A stretch of 64,000 bases of DNA from DATJLY01 sp035532935 (GTDB lineage Bacteria; Pseudomonadota; Alphaproteobacteria; ATCC43930; CGMCC-115725), in contig DATKQE010000113.1 in NCBI GenBank assembly GCA_035532935.1, positions 4,399-68,398 of the forward strand, given 5' to 3'. The notes below the pieces were generated by a model. The model had not been told where the DNA came from and did no database searches. It was given only the letters and a program-made list of their open reading frames with translations. The position numbers and the translations under genes are program-made. Shown here one piece after another: positions 53,075-62,625 of the stretch (positions are counted from its first letter, which is position 1; each line of letters starts with the position of its first letter).

Positions 53075-54732
53075 CCGCGCAAATCCGCCGCGTTCTCGTG
53101 GACGAAGGCGACGCGACCGTCGACGATCGACATGTCGACGGGGATGTCCTTGATCCGCTCGGGCTCGATCGCCAGCGGATTCTGGGCCAGGACCGCGAAA
53201 TCGGCGAGCTTGCCCGGCTCGATCGAGCCCTTGATGCGCTCGTCGAAGCCGTTATAGGCGGCATTGATCGTGAACATGCGCAGCGCGTCGGTCGCCGAGA
53301 CCGCTTCCTCGGCGTCGATCGTGTTGCCGCTCCAAATGCGCCGCGAGACCGACGTGCCCATGTCGCGCAGCGGATCGGTCGGCCAATAGCCCGGCCCGTC
53401 CGAGCCCGAGGTGATGGGGATGCCGGAGGCGAGCATCGTCTTGATGCCGAACGCGCCTTGGAGACGCGCCGGCCCCATGCAGGCGAGCAGCGATTCATAG
53501 ATATAATGCAGGAACGGCACGTTCGGTACCGGCAGCACGTCGAGCCGGCGGATGCGGGCGAGGCGCTCCGCGGTGATCATCCAATTGCCGAGATGCTCGA
53601 TCCGGTGGCGATGATCGGCACGCGGCGCGGCGGCGAGCGCCTTCTCGACCGCATCGAGCGCCATGTCCATCGCCCGGTCGCCGATCGCGTGGATGCACAC
53701 GCGGTGGCCGGCCTTGTGATAGGCATCGACGGTCTCGTCGAGCTCCTCGGCCGGAATGCGGATGAGGCCGCAGCGGCACGGATCGTCGGCATAGGGTTCG
53801 GTGAAGGCGGCGACGCGGCCGGTGATGCCACCGTCGATCGACATCTTCACCCCGCCGATCTTGAGCCAGTCGTTGCCGAAACCGGTCTTGAGGCCGAGAT
53901 TGAGCAGGCTCTCGGGCACGATCCGGGCCTCGAGGACACGGATCAGCAGGCTCGTGCGGATCGGCAGCCGCCCCTCCAGCATCAATTCCTGATAGGCGCG
54001 CACGGTCTCGTTGTTGGTGACGATGTCGTGGATGGTCGTGACGCCGCGGCGGAGCGCGCGCTGGGTCGCGAACACGATCCCTTCCTTCATCTGCTCGTAG
54101 CTGTAGGGAGGGATGACGTCGCGCACCAGGAACTGGGCGCGCTCGACCAGCTTGCCCGTCAGCTCGCCGGTCGCCGGATCGACCTCGATCGCGCCGCCGC
54201 CGGGCGGCGTCGAGTCCTTGGTGACATGCGCCAGCGCCAGCGCCCGGCTGTTGGCGATGGTGATGTGCGCGCCGAAGCCGATCGACACCGGATGGTCGGG
54301 CGCCGCGGCGTCGAGCTCCTCGCGGCGGGGAAAGCGCTTTTCCGGCATCCGGAAATCCTGCATCGGGCTGCCGGTGCCGACGATCCACGTGCCGGGCGGC
54401 GTCTCGCGCGCCTGGGCGCGGACCACCTCGAGAATATGCGGCACCGAGCGGACATTGGTGCCGAAGTCGCGCACGTCGATCTTGTTCAAGGACGCGGCGC
54501 CGTCGTCGGCGAGATGGACATGCGGATCGGTCAGGCCCGGAATGACCGTCCGGCCCTTGAGGTCGAGGACCTCCGTCTTGGGTCCCCGAAGCTCGAGCAT
54601 CTCCTTGCTGCCGCCGACCGCCAGGACGCGGCCCATCTTGACGGCGACGGCCTCGAACTCGCGATTGCCGGCATCGGTCGTCAGTACCCTGCCGTTGGCA
54701 AGAATGAGATCGGGAGCGATCGCGGCTTGCAT
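53071..54732 (-). CDS. YtcJ-like metal-dependent amidohydrolase (amidohydrolase family 3)
   Basis: 553 aa. VIPGLTDPHVHLADDGA carries the HxH metal ligands, HAIGDRAMDMALDAVEKAL a further histidine, HRIEHLGNW another ligand, and SGSDGPGYWPTDPLRDM the catalytic aspartate region; the C-terminal beta-sandwich closes with LADFAVLAQNPLAIEPERIKDIPVDMSIVDGRV. There is no signal peptide, so it is cytoplasmic. It is the first gene of the transporter operon, with AGGAG before its ATG. It probably releases an amine or acid from an N-acylated or cyclic substrate brought in by the importer (inference). Confidence 0.9.
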   Translation of the reverse strand: MQAAIAPDLILANGRVLTTDAGNREFEAVAVKMGRVLAVGGSKEMLELRGPKTEVLDLKGRTVIPGLTDPHVHLADDGAASLNKIDVRDFGTNVRSVPHILEVVRAQARETPPGTWIVGTGSPMQDFRMPEKRFPRREELDAAAPDHPVSIGFGAHITIANSRALALAHVTKDSTPPGGGAIEVDPATGELTGKLVERAQFLVRDVIPPYSYEQMKEGIVFATQRALRRGVTTIHDIVTNNETVRAYQELMLEGRLPIRTSLLIRVLEARIVPESLLNLGLKTGFGNDWLKIGGVKMSIDGGITGRVAAFTEPYADDPCRCGLIRIPAEELDETVDAYHKAGHRVCIHAIGDRAMDMALDAVEKALAAAPRADHRHRIEHLGNWMITAERLARIRRLDVLPVPNVPFLHYIYESLLACMGPARLQGAFGIKTMLASGIPITSGSDGPGYWPTDPLRDMGTSVSRRIWSGNTIDAEEAVSATDALRMFTINAAYNGFDERIKGSIEPGKLADFAVLAQNPLAIEPERIKDIPVDMSIVDGRVAFVHENAADLRG

Positions 54733-54851
54733 GGTTGTCTCCTGTGGCCGATGTCGTCAGGCTATCAATTGCCGCACGCGGCAACAAGCCGAACACGACG
54801 TCTCGCTGCCGCCCGGCGCGTATGGCAGGGTGGCGTTTTGCCCGATGCCCC

Positions 54852-56357
54852 TCACGGATGCCCCGGCAGCGGCGCGTCGAACGCGACCAGCAAAAAGTCG
54901 CCGGACCGGGCGACCACGTTGGCGTCGCCGAGCCGCAATTCGTCGAGCGTCACGTAGTGCCGGTCGAGCAGCAGGTGCGTCAGTGCGTAGGCGGTGACGA
55001 AATGCTCGATCGGCCGCCGCAGCACCGGGAAGAACGGCTCCGCCTCGGTGAAGCCGAGGCCATGCGTTCCCCACAACACAGGGCGGCGCGTGTGATAGGC
55101 GACGAGATCGCAAAGATGCGTCGGGAGGCACATGAGCCGCGCGCCATCCGTGGCCTCGATGCGGCGCAGCAGCGGCTCGAGCGCCGGCGAAAGCCGGGCC
55201 GTCGCCGGCATGGTGCCGCGCAGGCGCCGCGCCGTCAGCCCATAGGAAAGCCCGGTCCATGCGGCACCGAACGCGGCGGCCGCATCGCTCGCGATACCGG
55301 GAGCCTCGACGAGCGCGGCCACGGCAACGAACAGCGACGGAAGGAGCGCGTATTTGAAATACTTGTTACCCTCGCCGAGACAGCGCAAGGGGCGCAGGAA
55401 ATAGGTCGCGCATCCCCAGAGATAGGTTCCAACCACCCAGAACACCGCGAACCGCTCGACCGCGCCGAAATGAGGCCAGGCCAGCGCCGCCACCGGCAGG
55501 ACGACGACGAAGGCGTTGTAGTCGAGGACCTTGGCCGCCTGGCGCCCGAGCCAGCGCAGGTCGTGACGGCGATAGAAGTCGCCTCCCGCCGTCGGGCCGG
55601 CATAGAGCGGCGAGCGCCGGACGATATGGGCGTTGAGGAGCGGCCAGTTGCGGCCCCAGAACCTGACGATGTCGCGATGGCCGTCGAGAATCTGCAGGAA
55701 CAGGCGCGGCGCCACGGCGAAAGCGACGAGATACGCCCCCGCGAGCGGCACGAGCCAGCGCCAGTCGCCCGCGACCGCCGCGAGAAACGGCACGAGGAAC
55801 CACAACAGCTGTACCGACAGCTTGTGCGTGTAGAGAACCAGCACGCCCAGCGCCACCGCCAGCGGCAGCAGCAGCCAACCCGCTCCCCCGACCCAGGCAA
55901 AGCACGCGAGCAAAAACGCGTTCGTCTCGAAGAGCGCGAGCGGCCGGCTGCTGAGCGCGCCGAATTCGAGACAGAGCGACGCGTTCGCGGCATAGGCAAT
56001 GCCCGCGAGCACGGCATAGACCGGGCCGAACCGCGCTCCGATCCAGACCGCAACGAGCGCGAGCGAGAGCGCGTCAACGAGCGGCGCGATCGCCCAGTAG
56101 AAGCGCGCGACCCAGCGCTCGGGGATGAGCCCCAGCACCATGCTCATCATGGGCGGATAAGCCTGTTCCTGCGGCTCGAGCAGATAGAGCGGCGGCAGCA
56201 CGATCGGCAGGCGCCGGCGGCGGCGGAACGCTTCGGCGGCGAGGAGATAGTAATAGGCGTCGCAACCCTGGCGCCGGTGCGGCCAGATCGGGGCGAGGCG
56301 CAGCACGAGATAGGCGGCCGCGAGCACGAGCGCGGCCAACGCCGGTGCCAGCGTCAT
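54852..56357 (-). CDS. Polytopic membrane protein, possible GT-C glycosyltransferase
   Basis: 501 aa with about ten hydrophobic segments (ALAALVLAAAYLVLRLAPIW; WLLLPLAVALGVLVLYTHKLSVQLLWFLVPFLAAVA; AAALVEA-type helices) and a soluble C-terminal ~130 residues. An early extracytoplasmic loop contains RRQGCDAYYYLLAAEAFRRR; an acidic residue there is typical of GT-C enzymes, but no family motif is certain. It begins 13 bases after the ABC exporter gene on the same strand, within a polysaccharide locus, so a role in glycan assembly is likely. Confidence 0.6.
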   Translation of the reverse strand: MTLAPALAALVLAAAYLVLRLAPIWPHRRQGCDAYYYLLAAEAFRRRRRLPIVLPPLYLLEPQEQAYPPMMSMVLGLIPERWVARFYWAIAPLVDALSLALVAVWIGARFGPVYAVLAGIAYAANASLCLEFGALSSRPLALFETNAFLLACFAWVGGAGWLLLPLAVALGVLVLYTHKLSVQLLWFLVPFLAAVAGDWRWLVPLAGAYLVAFAVAPRLFLQILDGHRDIVRFWGRNWPLLNAHIVRRSPLYAGPTAGGDFYRRHDLRWLGRQAAKVLDYNAFVVVLPVAALAWPHFGAVERFAVFWVVGTYLWGCATYFLRPLRCLGEGNKYFKYALLPSLFVAVAALVEAPGIASDAAAAFGAAWTGLSYGLTARRLRGTMPATARLSPALEPLLRRIEATDGARLMCLPTHLCDLVAYHTRRPVLWGTHGLGFTEAEPFFPVLRRPIEHFVTAYALTHLLLDRHYVTLDELRLGDANVVARSGDFLLVAFDAPLPGHP

Positions 56358-56370
56358 GACGCGGCCCGGC

Positions 56371-58191
56371 TCATGGCGACGACAGGGTCTGATGCTCTTC
56401 GCTCTGGATCTTCCAGAAGTCGAAGAACCGCGTGCCTGGCCGCGAGAGTTCCTGCCACGTTCCCTGCTCGACGATCCGTCCGCGCTCGAGGAGGCAAAGC
56501 AAATCGGCCTCGCGCAAGGTCGAGAGCCGGTGGGCGATGATGATGATGGTGATCCGCCCGCCCATCGCGAGGATCGCCTTCATCACCGCCTGCTCGGATT
56601 CGGAATCGAGCGCGCTCGTCGCTTCGTCGATGACCAGGAGTCGCGCCTGTCCGACGAGCGCGCGCGCGAGCCCGATGCGCTGCCGTTCGCCGCCCGAAAG
56701 ACGCATGCCGCGGTCGCCGACCTCGGTATCGTAGCCGCGCGGCAGCGCGCGAATGAACCCGTCGGCATGCGCCTGCCGCGCCGCTTCCTCGATCTCGGCG
56801 TCGCTGGCGGCCGGATTCCCCCACCGGATGTTCTCGGCGATCGTCGCGTTGAACAGGAACGTGTCCTGAGCGACATAGCCGACGTGGCGGCGCCACGCGT
56901 TGAGCGAAAGCGTCGAAAGCGGCCGACCGTCGATCTCGATCACGCCCTCGTCGGGCGCGACGAGACCGAGAATGCAGTCGGCCAGCGTCGACTTCCCCGA
57001 TCCCGACGGGCCGGCGATGCCGACCATGGCGCCGGGCGGCACGTCGAGCGAAAGCCCGTGCAGCGCCGCAGCGTTGCCGTAGCGGACCGTCACGCCGCGC
57101 GCGCGGACGCCCACCCCCGCCGCCGCGGCAAAAGCCGGCACGTCGCCCCGGTCGGCCGATTCGTCCTCGGTCGTGGCCGCCTCGAGCGTCTCGCGCGCCG
57201 GCACAGCGGACGGCGCGTAGGTGGAATGCAGGCTCTGGACGTATTGCTGGACGTGGGACAAGCGGAGATAGATCCGGATGAAGAGATAGACGGTGACGAG
57301 AACCGCCGCGGGATTGATGCCGTACTGGACGACGCCGACCCACAGGCTCGCGCACAGCGCCACCATCGCGCAGCCTTCGTAGACCGCCCGCACCAGGAAG
57401 GGATGGAACAGCGTGACACGCTGCAGCCGATAGATGCGGCTGACGGCCGCCGTGAAGAGCCCGCCGGCGCGGTCCTCGGCGGCAGCGGCCTTGATCAGCC
57501 GGGCGCCCGCCATGAACTCGTTGGCGCTAACGTGCAGCGCTTCGTTCTCGCGCATGAGCTTCTCGCCGAGGCCGCGGCTGAAACGCATGAGCGGCTGCAC
57601 GCAGAGGCCCATGACGGCGCCGAAGACCGCCGTGCCGAGCGCGACCTCCCACGAGGCGAGAAGCGCGAGCACGACATAGATCGCAATGAAGATGGCGCCG
57701 GCGGCGATCTGCGCGAGGCAATAGAAGGCGCCGCCCAGGCGCGCCGTTTCGTCGAGCAGGACGTTCGTCAGCTGCCCGGTCTTGCGGCTGAGGAAGAAGC
57801 GCCAGCGCGCCTGCATCATGGCGTGGAAGAGGTCTTCCCGCCAGCGCGCGATATAGCGGCTGCGGTATTGCGCGGAGAGCCAGCCCTCGCTCACCGCGGC
57901 GGCGTTCTGGACGAGGAACGCCACGAGCGCGAGCGCCAGCAGATGCGAGAAATCGTGCGGCAGCCCGAACGCATCGAGCGCCGCGCCGGCAAAGCGCGCG
58001 AGAAACCCGGTACCGGTGCCGGTGCCGCCGCCGGTGCCGCCGCTCGCGAGCCCGGACAGCAACGGGAGCAGCAGCGCGAGGCCAAGCCCCTCGGTAATGC
58101 CGTTCAAGGCCATGGCGAGGACGAGCAGCGGCGCGCGCCAGCCGAGGCGGCGATAGATATCGCCGAGAAGATAGGCTACGGGATGTCGCAT
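56371..58191 (-). CDS. ABC exporter, fused permease-ATPase (MsbA/lipid-linked glycan type)
   Basis: 606 aa. Residues 1-~330 form a six-helix exporter domain (LLVLAMALNGITEGLGLALLLPLLSGLA; AAGAIFIAIYVVLALLASW), with a Gly/Thr-repeat loop at ~50 (GGTGGGTGTGTG). Residues ~365-606 form the ATPase: GIAGPSGSGKSTLADCILG, GYVAQDTFLFNATIAENIRWG, LSGGERQRIGLARAL and LLVIDEATSALDSES, with a HRLSTL switch histidine. The start at 58191 comes just after the methyltransferase stop. It would flip a lipid-linked saccharide or lipid; neighbours are glycan genes. Confidence 0.9.
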   Translation of the reverse strand: MRHPVAYLLGDIYRRLGWRAPLLVLAMALNGITEGLGLALLLPLLSGLASGGTGGGTGTGTGFLARFAGAALDAFGLPHDFSHLLALALVAFLVQNAAAVSEGWLSAQYRSRYIARWREDLFHAMMQARWRFFLSRKTGQLTNVLLDETARLGGAFYCLAQIAAGAIFIAIYVVLALLASWEVALGTAVFGAVMGLCVQPLMRFSRGLGEKLMRENEALHVSANEFMAGARLIKAAAAEDRAGGLFTAAVSRIYRLQRVTLFHPFLVRAVYEGCAMVALCASLWVGVVQYGINPAAVLVTVYLFIRIYLRLSHVQQYVQSLHSTYAPSAVPARETLEAATTEDESADRGDVPAFAAAAGVGVRARGVTVRYGNAAALHGLSLDVPPGAMVGIAGPSGSGKSTLADCILGLVAPDEGVIEIDGRPLSTLSLNAWRRHVGYVAQDTFLFNATIAENIRWGNPAASDAEIEEAARQAHADGFIRALPRGYDTEVGDRGMRLSGGERQRIGLARALVGQARLLVIDEATSALDSESEQAVMKAILAMGGRITIIIIAHRLSTLREADLLCLLERGRIVEQGTWQELSRPGTRFFDFWKIQSEEHQTLSSP

Positions 58192-58196
58192 GGCGC

Positions 58197-59192
58197 CTAT
58201 CCTCGAGCGTTGCGGAATGCGGCGAGCCACAAGGCGCGCCGACGCGGCGCCACGAGCCGCGCGAGCACGGTATCGTAATCGGCGAGATCGAGCGGCCGCG
58301 GCGCGCAGGTCTTGCGGATGGCATTGACAAGGACGGGAAGCACCGGCGCGTAAAATCCCTCGTAGGAATGGCGCATCATCGCCATCCCGTTCGCCGCGGC
58401 GATGGCATTGACGGCGTCGAGCGCATGCAGCCGTCCGGCATTGCGGCGCGGCACATGCGCGCCCAGGCCCTCGTCATTCGCCGTGAGGATGAGCCAATGG
58501 CCGCCGGGCGCGAGCACGCGCGCGATTTCGGCGGCAAGACGCGCCAGCCGCTCCGATGTGAAATTCTCGATCACCATCCAGTCCAGCACGAGATCGAACG
58601 AGGCAGCGGCCCAGGGCAGGCGATCGCATTCGGGCGGTACGACCTGAAACCGGCACCGGTCGAAATTCGACCACCAGGGATCCGGGGCCACGTCTTGTGC
58701 CGCGACATCGCATCCGAGCTGCGAGAGAATCCCGACATGGCGGCCACGGCCCGTCCCGTGATCGAGGACGCGCATCGGTGGCGGCGGCATTCCGGCGAGA
58801 TAATGTTCGGCCCAGCGCCGCGCCAGGTCGGGATCGTCCCGCGTGCGGTCGTAATAGCGGCGGAGCCGCGCGCGGGCGAGCCAGGCGAGCGGCGAGAGCG
58901 GCGACGTCACCGGATCGACGCAAAAGCGAACCGCGCGGCCGAGCCGGCGAAGGTTATCCGCCGCCGTCATGTCGTTGCGCCACAGCGCATTCCGTCCGAC
59001 GGGCGAAGGCTCGCGCCCGGCCTCGCCACGCCAATCGACGACATTGGCGCGGCACCGCCCGCCGGCGCCGCAGCTCGGGCACACGAGCGCGCCGTCCGCC
59101 GCGCGCGGCGCCCCGCCGCAAAATGGACAGCGCGCCGCGGGTGCGGTCAAATGCCGTGTCACCGCCGGGGCGGATTGCCCTGGTTCCGCCAT
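58197..59192 (-). CDS. SAM-dependent methyltransferase with N-terminal zinc ribbon
   Basis: 331 aa. Residues ~22-42 carry RCPFCGG and CPSCGAGG, a four-cysteine zinc ribbon. The class I methyltransferase domain (~135-270) has MRVLDHGTGRGRHVGILSQLG (motif I), a ASFDLVLDWMVIENF motif and RVLAPGGHWLILTAN. The C-terminus is arginine-rich. ATG at 59192 and TTG at 59195 are both possible. It starts only 17 bases from the divergent methyltransferase gene and is followed after 5 bases by the ABC exporter. It probably methylates a sugar residue or lipid-linked glycan. Confidence 0.82.
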   Translation of the reverse strand: MAEPGQSAPAVTRHLTAPAARCPFCGGAPRAADGALVCPSCGAGGRCRANVVDWRGEAGREPSPVGRNALWRNDMTAADNLRRLGRAVRFCVDPVTSPLSPLAWLARARLRRYYDRTRDDPDLARRWAEHYLAGMPPPPMRVLDHGTGRGRHVGILSQLGCDVAAQDVAPDPWWSNFDRCRFQVVPPECDRLPWAAASFDLVLDWMVIENFTSERLARLAAEIARVLAPGGHWLILTANDEGLGAHVPRRNAGRLHALDAVNAIAAANGMAMMRHSYEGFYAPVLPVLVNAIRKTCAPRPLDLADYDTVLARLVAPRRRALWLAAFRNARG

Positions 59193-59209
59193 CAAGGCAC
59201 GAGCCCTCC

Positions 59210-60040
59210 ATGAATTGGGAAACGAGTCAGGACCATCAAATCACCGAGAGTCTCGATGTTCTCGGCGCGGTGACGAACCATCCCTCCGCGGTGCGGCGAA
59301 TCTGGGCGCTTGCCGACGAGCTCATCCTGCAAAAGCATTTCCTCACCATCGCCGCGGAATTCAAGCGCGACGATCATTTCACGCTCATCGATGTCGGCTG
59401 CGGACACGGCGCGTTGCTCTACCGCGTGGCCGGCCACTTCCAAAACGCGCGTCTGTTCGGCAACGATACCAACGCGCCAAGCCTCGCGGCGGCGCGGCGT
59501 CTCGTTCCCGCCGCGACGTTCGGCCAGCACTCGTTCGCGGCGATTTCGGGACGCTACGACGCGGCGGTTTGCTGCGAAGTGTTCGAGCATGTCGAGGATT
59601 ACGAAGGATTGATCGATACGCTGTTTCGCGTCGTGAAGCCGGGGGGCCTGATCAGCTTTTCGACGCCGTCGGGGTGGATGTATCGCACGCCGCGCCCGGG
59701 CAACCTCTACCACGCGTTGCGACATTGGGAATTCTTCAGCGCGGTGCGGCTGCATCCGGAGCGGCACTGGCTGCGCGCGCTTCCCTACCATCCGGGGATA
59801 CTGCCGGCGCGGGCGATCGATCTGTTCACACGCCGCGGCGGCACGATCCTGTCGCGGCGCTCGGCACTGTGGTTCATGGAGGAGCGAAGCATCGCCTACA
59901 GGATTTGCGACCGGCTGGGCGGCTTTGCGGGCGCCACCAAGCTCGATGCGTGGGTGAGGTTTCTCGATGCATTGATGGAGATCGTGCCGGGGCTGCGGAT
60001 TTTCGAGAAGCGCTTCATTCTTGCCGTGCGCACGCCCTAG
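59210..60040 (+). CDS. Class I SAM-dependent methyltransferase
   Basis: 276 aa. Motif I is LIDVGCGHGALLYRVAGHF (residues ~60-80), motif II/III DAAVCCEVFEHVEDYEGLIDTLF, and RVVKPGGLISFSTPSGWMY is the post-II loop. This resembles UbiG-like/glycan methyltransferases in O-antigen loci. It is the only short plus-strand gene between minus-strand genes: its ATG is 17 bases from the divergent methyltransferase start, and its stop is 3 bases from the convergent deacetylase-like gene's stop. Its promoter must lie inside the neighbouring coding sequence. Confidence 0.82.
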   Translation: MNWETSQDHQITESLDVLGAVTNHPSAVRRIWALADELILQKHFLTIAAEFKRDDHFTLIDVGCGHGALLYRVAGHFQNARLFGNDTNAPSLAAARRLVPAATFGQHSFAAISGRYDAAVCCEVFEHVEDYEGLIDTLFRVVKPGGLISFSTPSGWMYRTPRPGNLYHALRHWEFFSAVRLHPERHWLRALPYHPGILPARAIDLFTRRGGTILSRRSALWFMEERSIAYRICDRLGGFAGATKLDAWVRFLDALMEIVPGLRIFEKRFILAVRTP

Positions 60041-60043
60041 GCA

Positions 60044-61636
60044 TCAATTCGTGACGCCCGACTCGCGCTCGACCCGCGCATAGACCTCGGCCAGCGTCAG
60101 AACCTCTACGCCGCGCGCGGCGACAAGGTCGAGGATGGCGGCGAACCACGCGACGGACCCCGCGGGCCGGAAGGTCGCGCGGGCGGCGTGGTAGGGATGG
60201 TACGACAGGGTGATGACCCGCTGCGGCAGTTCGGGAATGCGATGGTCGAGCATCTGGGCCACGAGTTCGGGCTCGCATTCCGCAACGCTCGTGCTTTCCC
60301 AGCCGCGCAGCAGGGTGGCCGCGTCGGCGCGCGCCAGCTTGAACGGCCACCACAGCGGAAAGCCGGCGTCCGGAAAATCGATGAGCGTGCCGGCGTTGCC
60401 GTCGATCCGGCGCGCGCCCCAGCGCAGCACTGTGCCGCGGAACAGGCTGCTGCTGCCGCCGATCTCGGGAAACGCGCGCAGGCACGCGTCGAGCGCGTCG
60501 AGCCATTCGGGATAGACCAGAAAGGCGCCGTGCCGATGCAGCGTGGCGATGCCCACCCCGCCTGCCCGCGCGCGCGCCACTTGGCGCTTGAGGCCGCCGC
60601 CCGCGATCTCGCCGAGCGCCGGCCGCGTGACCGGCTCGCGCGAAGTCCCGCCGAGGAGGCGGCGCATGCGGCGCGCGATCGCGTCGGCGCGCGCGGCTTT
60701 CCGGTCGATCGTGTTGTAATGATAACAGCACTCCATGGCGCGCACGCCGGCGAGGCGCGCGGTCCAGAAGCGGCGGTTCCGATCGAGCAGGACGGCGTAG
60801 CTCGCCGGCACGCCGCGCGCGGTCTCGAGCTCGAGATAGGCGGTATCGCGCGAATAATCGAGATCATGGCGCAGCACCACGGTCGTCGCGCCCAAGCCGC
60901 TTACGCCTGGACGCGGTATCGAACCGAGCGCCGGCACCGCGTGCAGCAGCACGCGCCAGAGCGCGGCGACATGCTCGTCGAGCCAGAACAGCCGCGGCCG
61001 CCAGGCGAGCCAGGGGCCGAGATCGCTCTGTCCCTGGAGCCAAGCCTGGAAAGCGGCAAAGGGGTTGGCGTTGAGATAGACGAACCGATCGCCATAAACC
61101 AGCGCCGGCGCCGCCAACGGCAGCGCGGTCGCGCGGGCCGGGCTCTGCCGTTCGCCGCCGAGCGCCACCAGCTCGCCCTCCCCCGCGCCGCTCGTCGCAT
61201 CGTCCCAGCGCGCATAGGACCACGCGGGCGGCGCCATCGGCTCGACCCGCTGATCGAGCCGATAGGCCAGCGCCGCAAAGGGATAGGGCGAGCGCGCCGT
61301 TGCGGCGCCCGCGGGCAGATGCAAGGCGAACGCCGCGGGCGCCCCGGCGGCGACGATCGTATTGCCGTGCGCGTGCCACCGGCTCAGGAACTCGTGCGTC
61401 GAGGGATCATCCGCATCGTCCACGACGGCAAAGAGGATTGCGCCCGAAGGCAGGCGCTGCGCCTGCGGCGTGATCGGTTGCGGCTGCGCGCCGAGGCGCC
61501 ACAGAAAATTCCACGCTCCCGCCGCGCCGAGGCCGGCGCCGTCCACCTTGGGCCATTCGACCGGCCCCGCGGCGCCGCGAAAGCGATAGACGCCGGCACG
61601 GCGCACCGGCCCGGAACGGAACAGCACGTGGATCAT
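60044..61636 (-). CDS. Polysaccharide-deacetylase-like (NodB fold) protein with extra N-terminal domain
   Basis: 530 aa. From ~245 on: ATTVVLRHDLDYSRDTAYLELE, an H-D-x-D metal-binding motif of carbohydrate esterase 4/NodB-fold proteins; GVGIATLHRHGAFLVYPEWLDALDA, with histidines, and ITLSYHPYHAA near the end. The first ~240 residues are alanine/arginine-rich with no recognised domain. CE4 enzymes remove N-acetyl groups from glycans; whether this copy is active is uncertain because motif order is only partly visible. Its stop lies 3 bases from the convergent methyltransferase stop. Confidence 0.65.
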   Translation of the reverse strand: MIHVLFRSGPVRRAGVYRFRGAAGPVEWPKVDGAGLGAAGAWNFLWRLGAQPQPITPQAQRLPSGAILFAVVDDADDPSTHEFLSRWHAHGNTIVAAGAPAAFALHLPAGAATARSPYPFAALAYRLDQRVEPMAPPAWSYARWDDATSGAGEGELVALGGERQSPARATALPLAAPALVYGDRFVYLNANPFAAFQAWLQGQSDLGPWLAWRPRLFWLDEHVAALWRVLLHAVPALGSIPRPGVSGLGATTVVLRHDLDYSRDTAYLELETARGVPASYAVLLDRNRRFWTARLAGVRAMECCYHYNTIDRKAARADAIARRMRRLLGGTSREPVTRPALGEIAGGGLKRQVARARAGGVGIATLHRHGAFLVYPEWLDALDACLRAFPEIGGSSSLFRGTVLRWGARRIDGNAGTLIDFPDAGFPLWWPFKLARADAATLLRGWESTSVAECEPELVAQMLDHRIPELPQRVITLSYHPYHAARATFRPAGSVAWFAAILDLVAARGVEVLTLAEVYARVERESGVTN

Positions 61637-61759
61637 CGCCAGGCGAGACCCGTCCGGTGAACCGGCAGGAATGCGCTCCCGATAACGCCGGGCATTCGCC
61701 CGTCCGCGCTTATGGAACGCGAACCGCGATGGACCATGCGCAGGGCGGTGCCAGGGTCT

Positions 61760-62560
61760 TCATGTCCTGACCGCGGCAACGACCAGACCTGCCGCTTGAC
61801 CGGGAAACCGCGCGCCCAACTTCTCCAGGCACTTCCGACCCCACGCGCGGTTCGAAAGCCATGTGAACACCCTGAGATGCGGCACGAAGAAGCCGATGGT
61901 TCGGAAGTCCTCGATGCGGAAGCCCGCCGCCGCCATGCGCTGCAACAGCGTCGCCTTGCGGTAGAACTGCACATGGTCGGTGGTGCGCGCGATGTTGCGT
62001 TGGAGCAGCTTGTTCCGCAGGCGGGCGAAAGCGCAGCCCTCGTTCGGCACACCGAGGATGAGCAGCCCGCCGGGTGCGAGCACGCGATGCATTTCCCGGA
62101 GCGCGACGTCATCCTCGACAATATGCTCCAGGACGTGATTGCACAGCAGGATGTCAAAGGCGCCAGCCGCGACGGGAAGCGCCAGCAGCGACCCGCGGAA
62201 CGCGGCCTCGGCCAATTTCGCGCTGCGGACGCGACCGAGCCGTAGTCCATTGTAGTCGCAGCCGACGAGATATTGCCGACGGTCAAGCTCGGCGGCGATG
62301 GCCGCGAGCGCGCGAAGATTGAGGCCGTCGCCGCATCCGCAGTCGAGCGTGCGCACGGGGCGCGCGGCATCGCCGTCGCGCGCCCAGCGCCGAATGAAAT
62401 CGCGGAAGATTTGCCAATTCCGCTCCACCGTGGCCCGGGTCCCGGGAGCGCCGAGCTGAACGGCGAACTGGTCACCGATGTACCAGGGGTTTCCTTCCTC
62501 GATCCGGCGCGATACGTGGGCTGCGCTCGGCACAGGCGCGGGAGTTTGGTCGGGGCTCAT
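61760..62560 (-). CDS. Class I SAM-dependent methyltransferase in the glycan locus
   Basis: 266 aa. Motif I is RTLDCGCGDGLNLRALAAIAAEL (~65-90), LALPVAAGAFDILLCNHVLEHIVEDDVALREMHRVLAPGGLLILGVPNEG covers motifs II-III, and the C-terminal third (FRIEDFRTIGFFVPHLRVF) is typical of O-antigen/EPS methyltransferases. The start at 62560 is chosen because the frame from 62611 adds 17 residues, although both lie near a weak GGGA. It is divergent from the GT4 glycosyltransferase gene and shares its short upstream region. Confidence 0.82.
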   Translation of the reverse strand: MSPDQTPAPVPSAAHVSRRIEEGNPWYIGDQFAVQLGAPGTRATVERNWQIFRDFIRRWARDGDAARPVRTLDCGCGDGLNLRALAAIAAELDRRQYLVGCDYNGLRLGRVRSAKLAEAAFRGSLLALPVAAGAFDILLCNHVLEHIVEDDVALREMHRVLAPGGLLILGVPNEGCAFARLRNKLLQRNIARTTDHVQFYRKATLLQRMAAAGFRIEDFRTIGFFVPHLRVFTWLSNRAWGRKCLEKLGARFPGQAAGLVVAAVRT

Positions 62561-62561
62561 G

Positions 62562-62590
62562 TGGTCAGTCCCATCGGTAGCCGCTATAAT
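62562..62590 (+). promoter_or_regulatory. Promoter for the GT4 glycosyltransferase gene
   Basis: TGGTCA (62562-62567), a 17-base spacer and a perfect TATAAT (62585-62590) give a short leader of about 30 bases to the ATG at 62626. The -35 is only 4/6, overlapping the divergent methyltransferase start region, so the two genes may influence each other. Confidence 0.6.
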
Positions 62591-62625
62591 CCTTCCCGAA
62601 TTTCGGAACATTAACGAGACATCGA

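Noticed and set aside
58021..58045. GGTGCCG-type short repeat in the ABC exporter gene
   Set aside because: It is an in-frame Gly/Thr-rich loop of the exporter and not a tandem-repeat array or CRISPR-like element.
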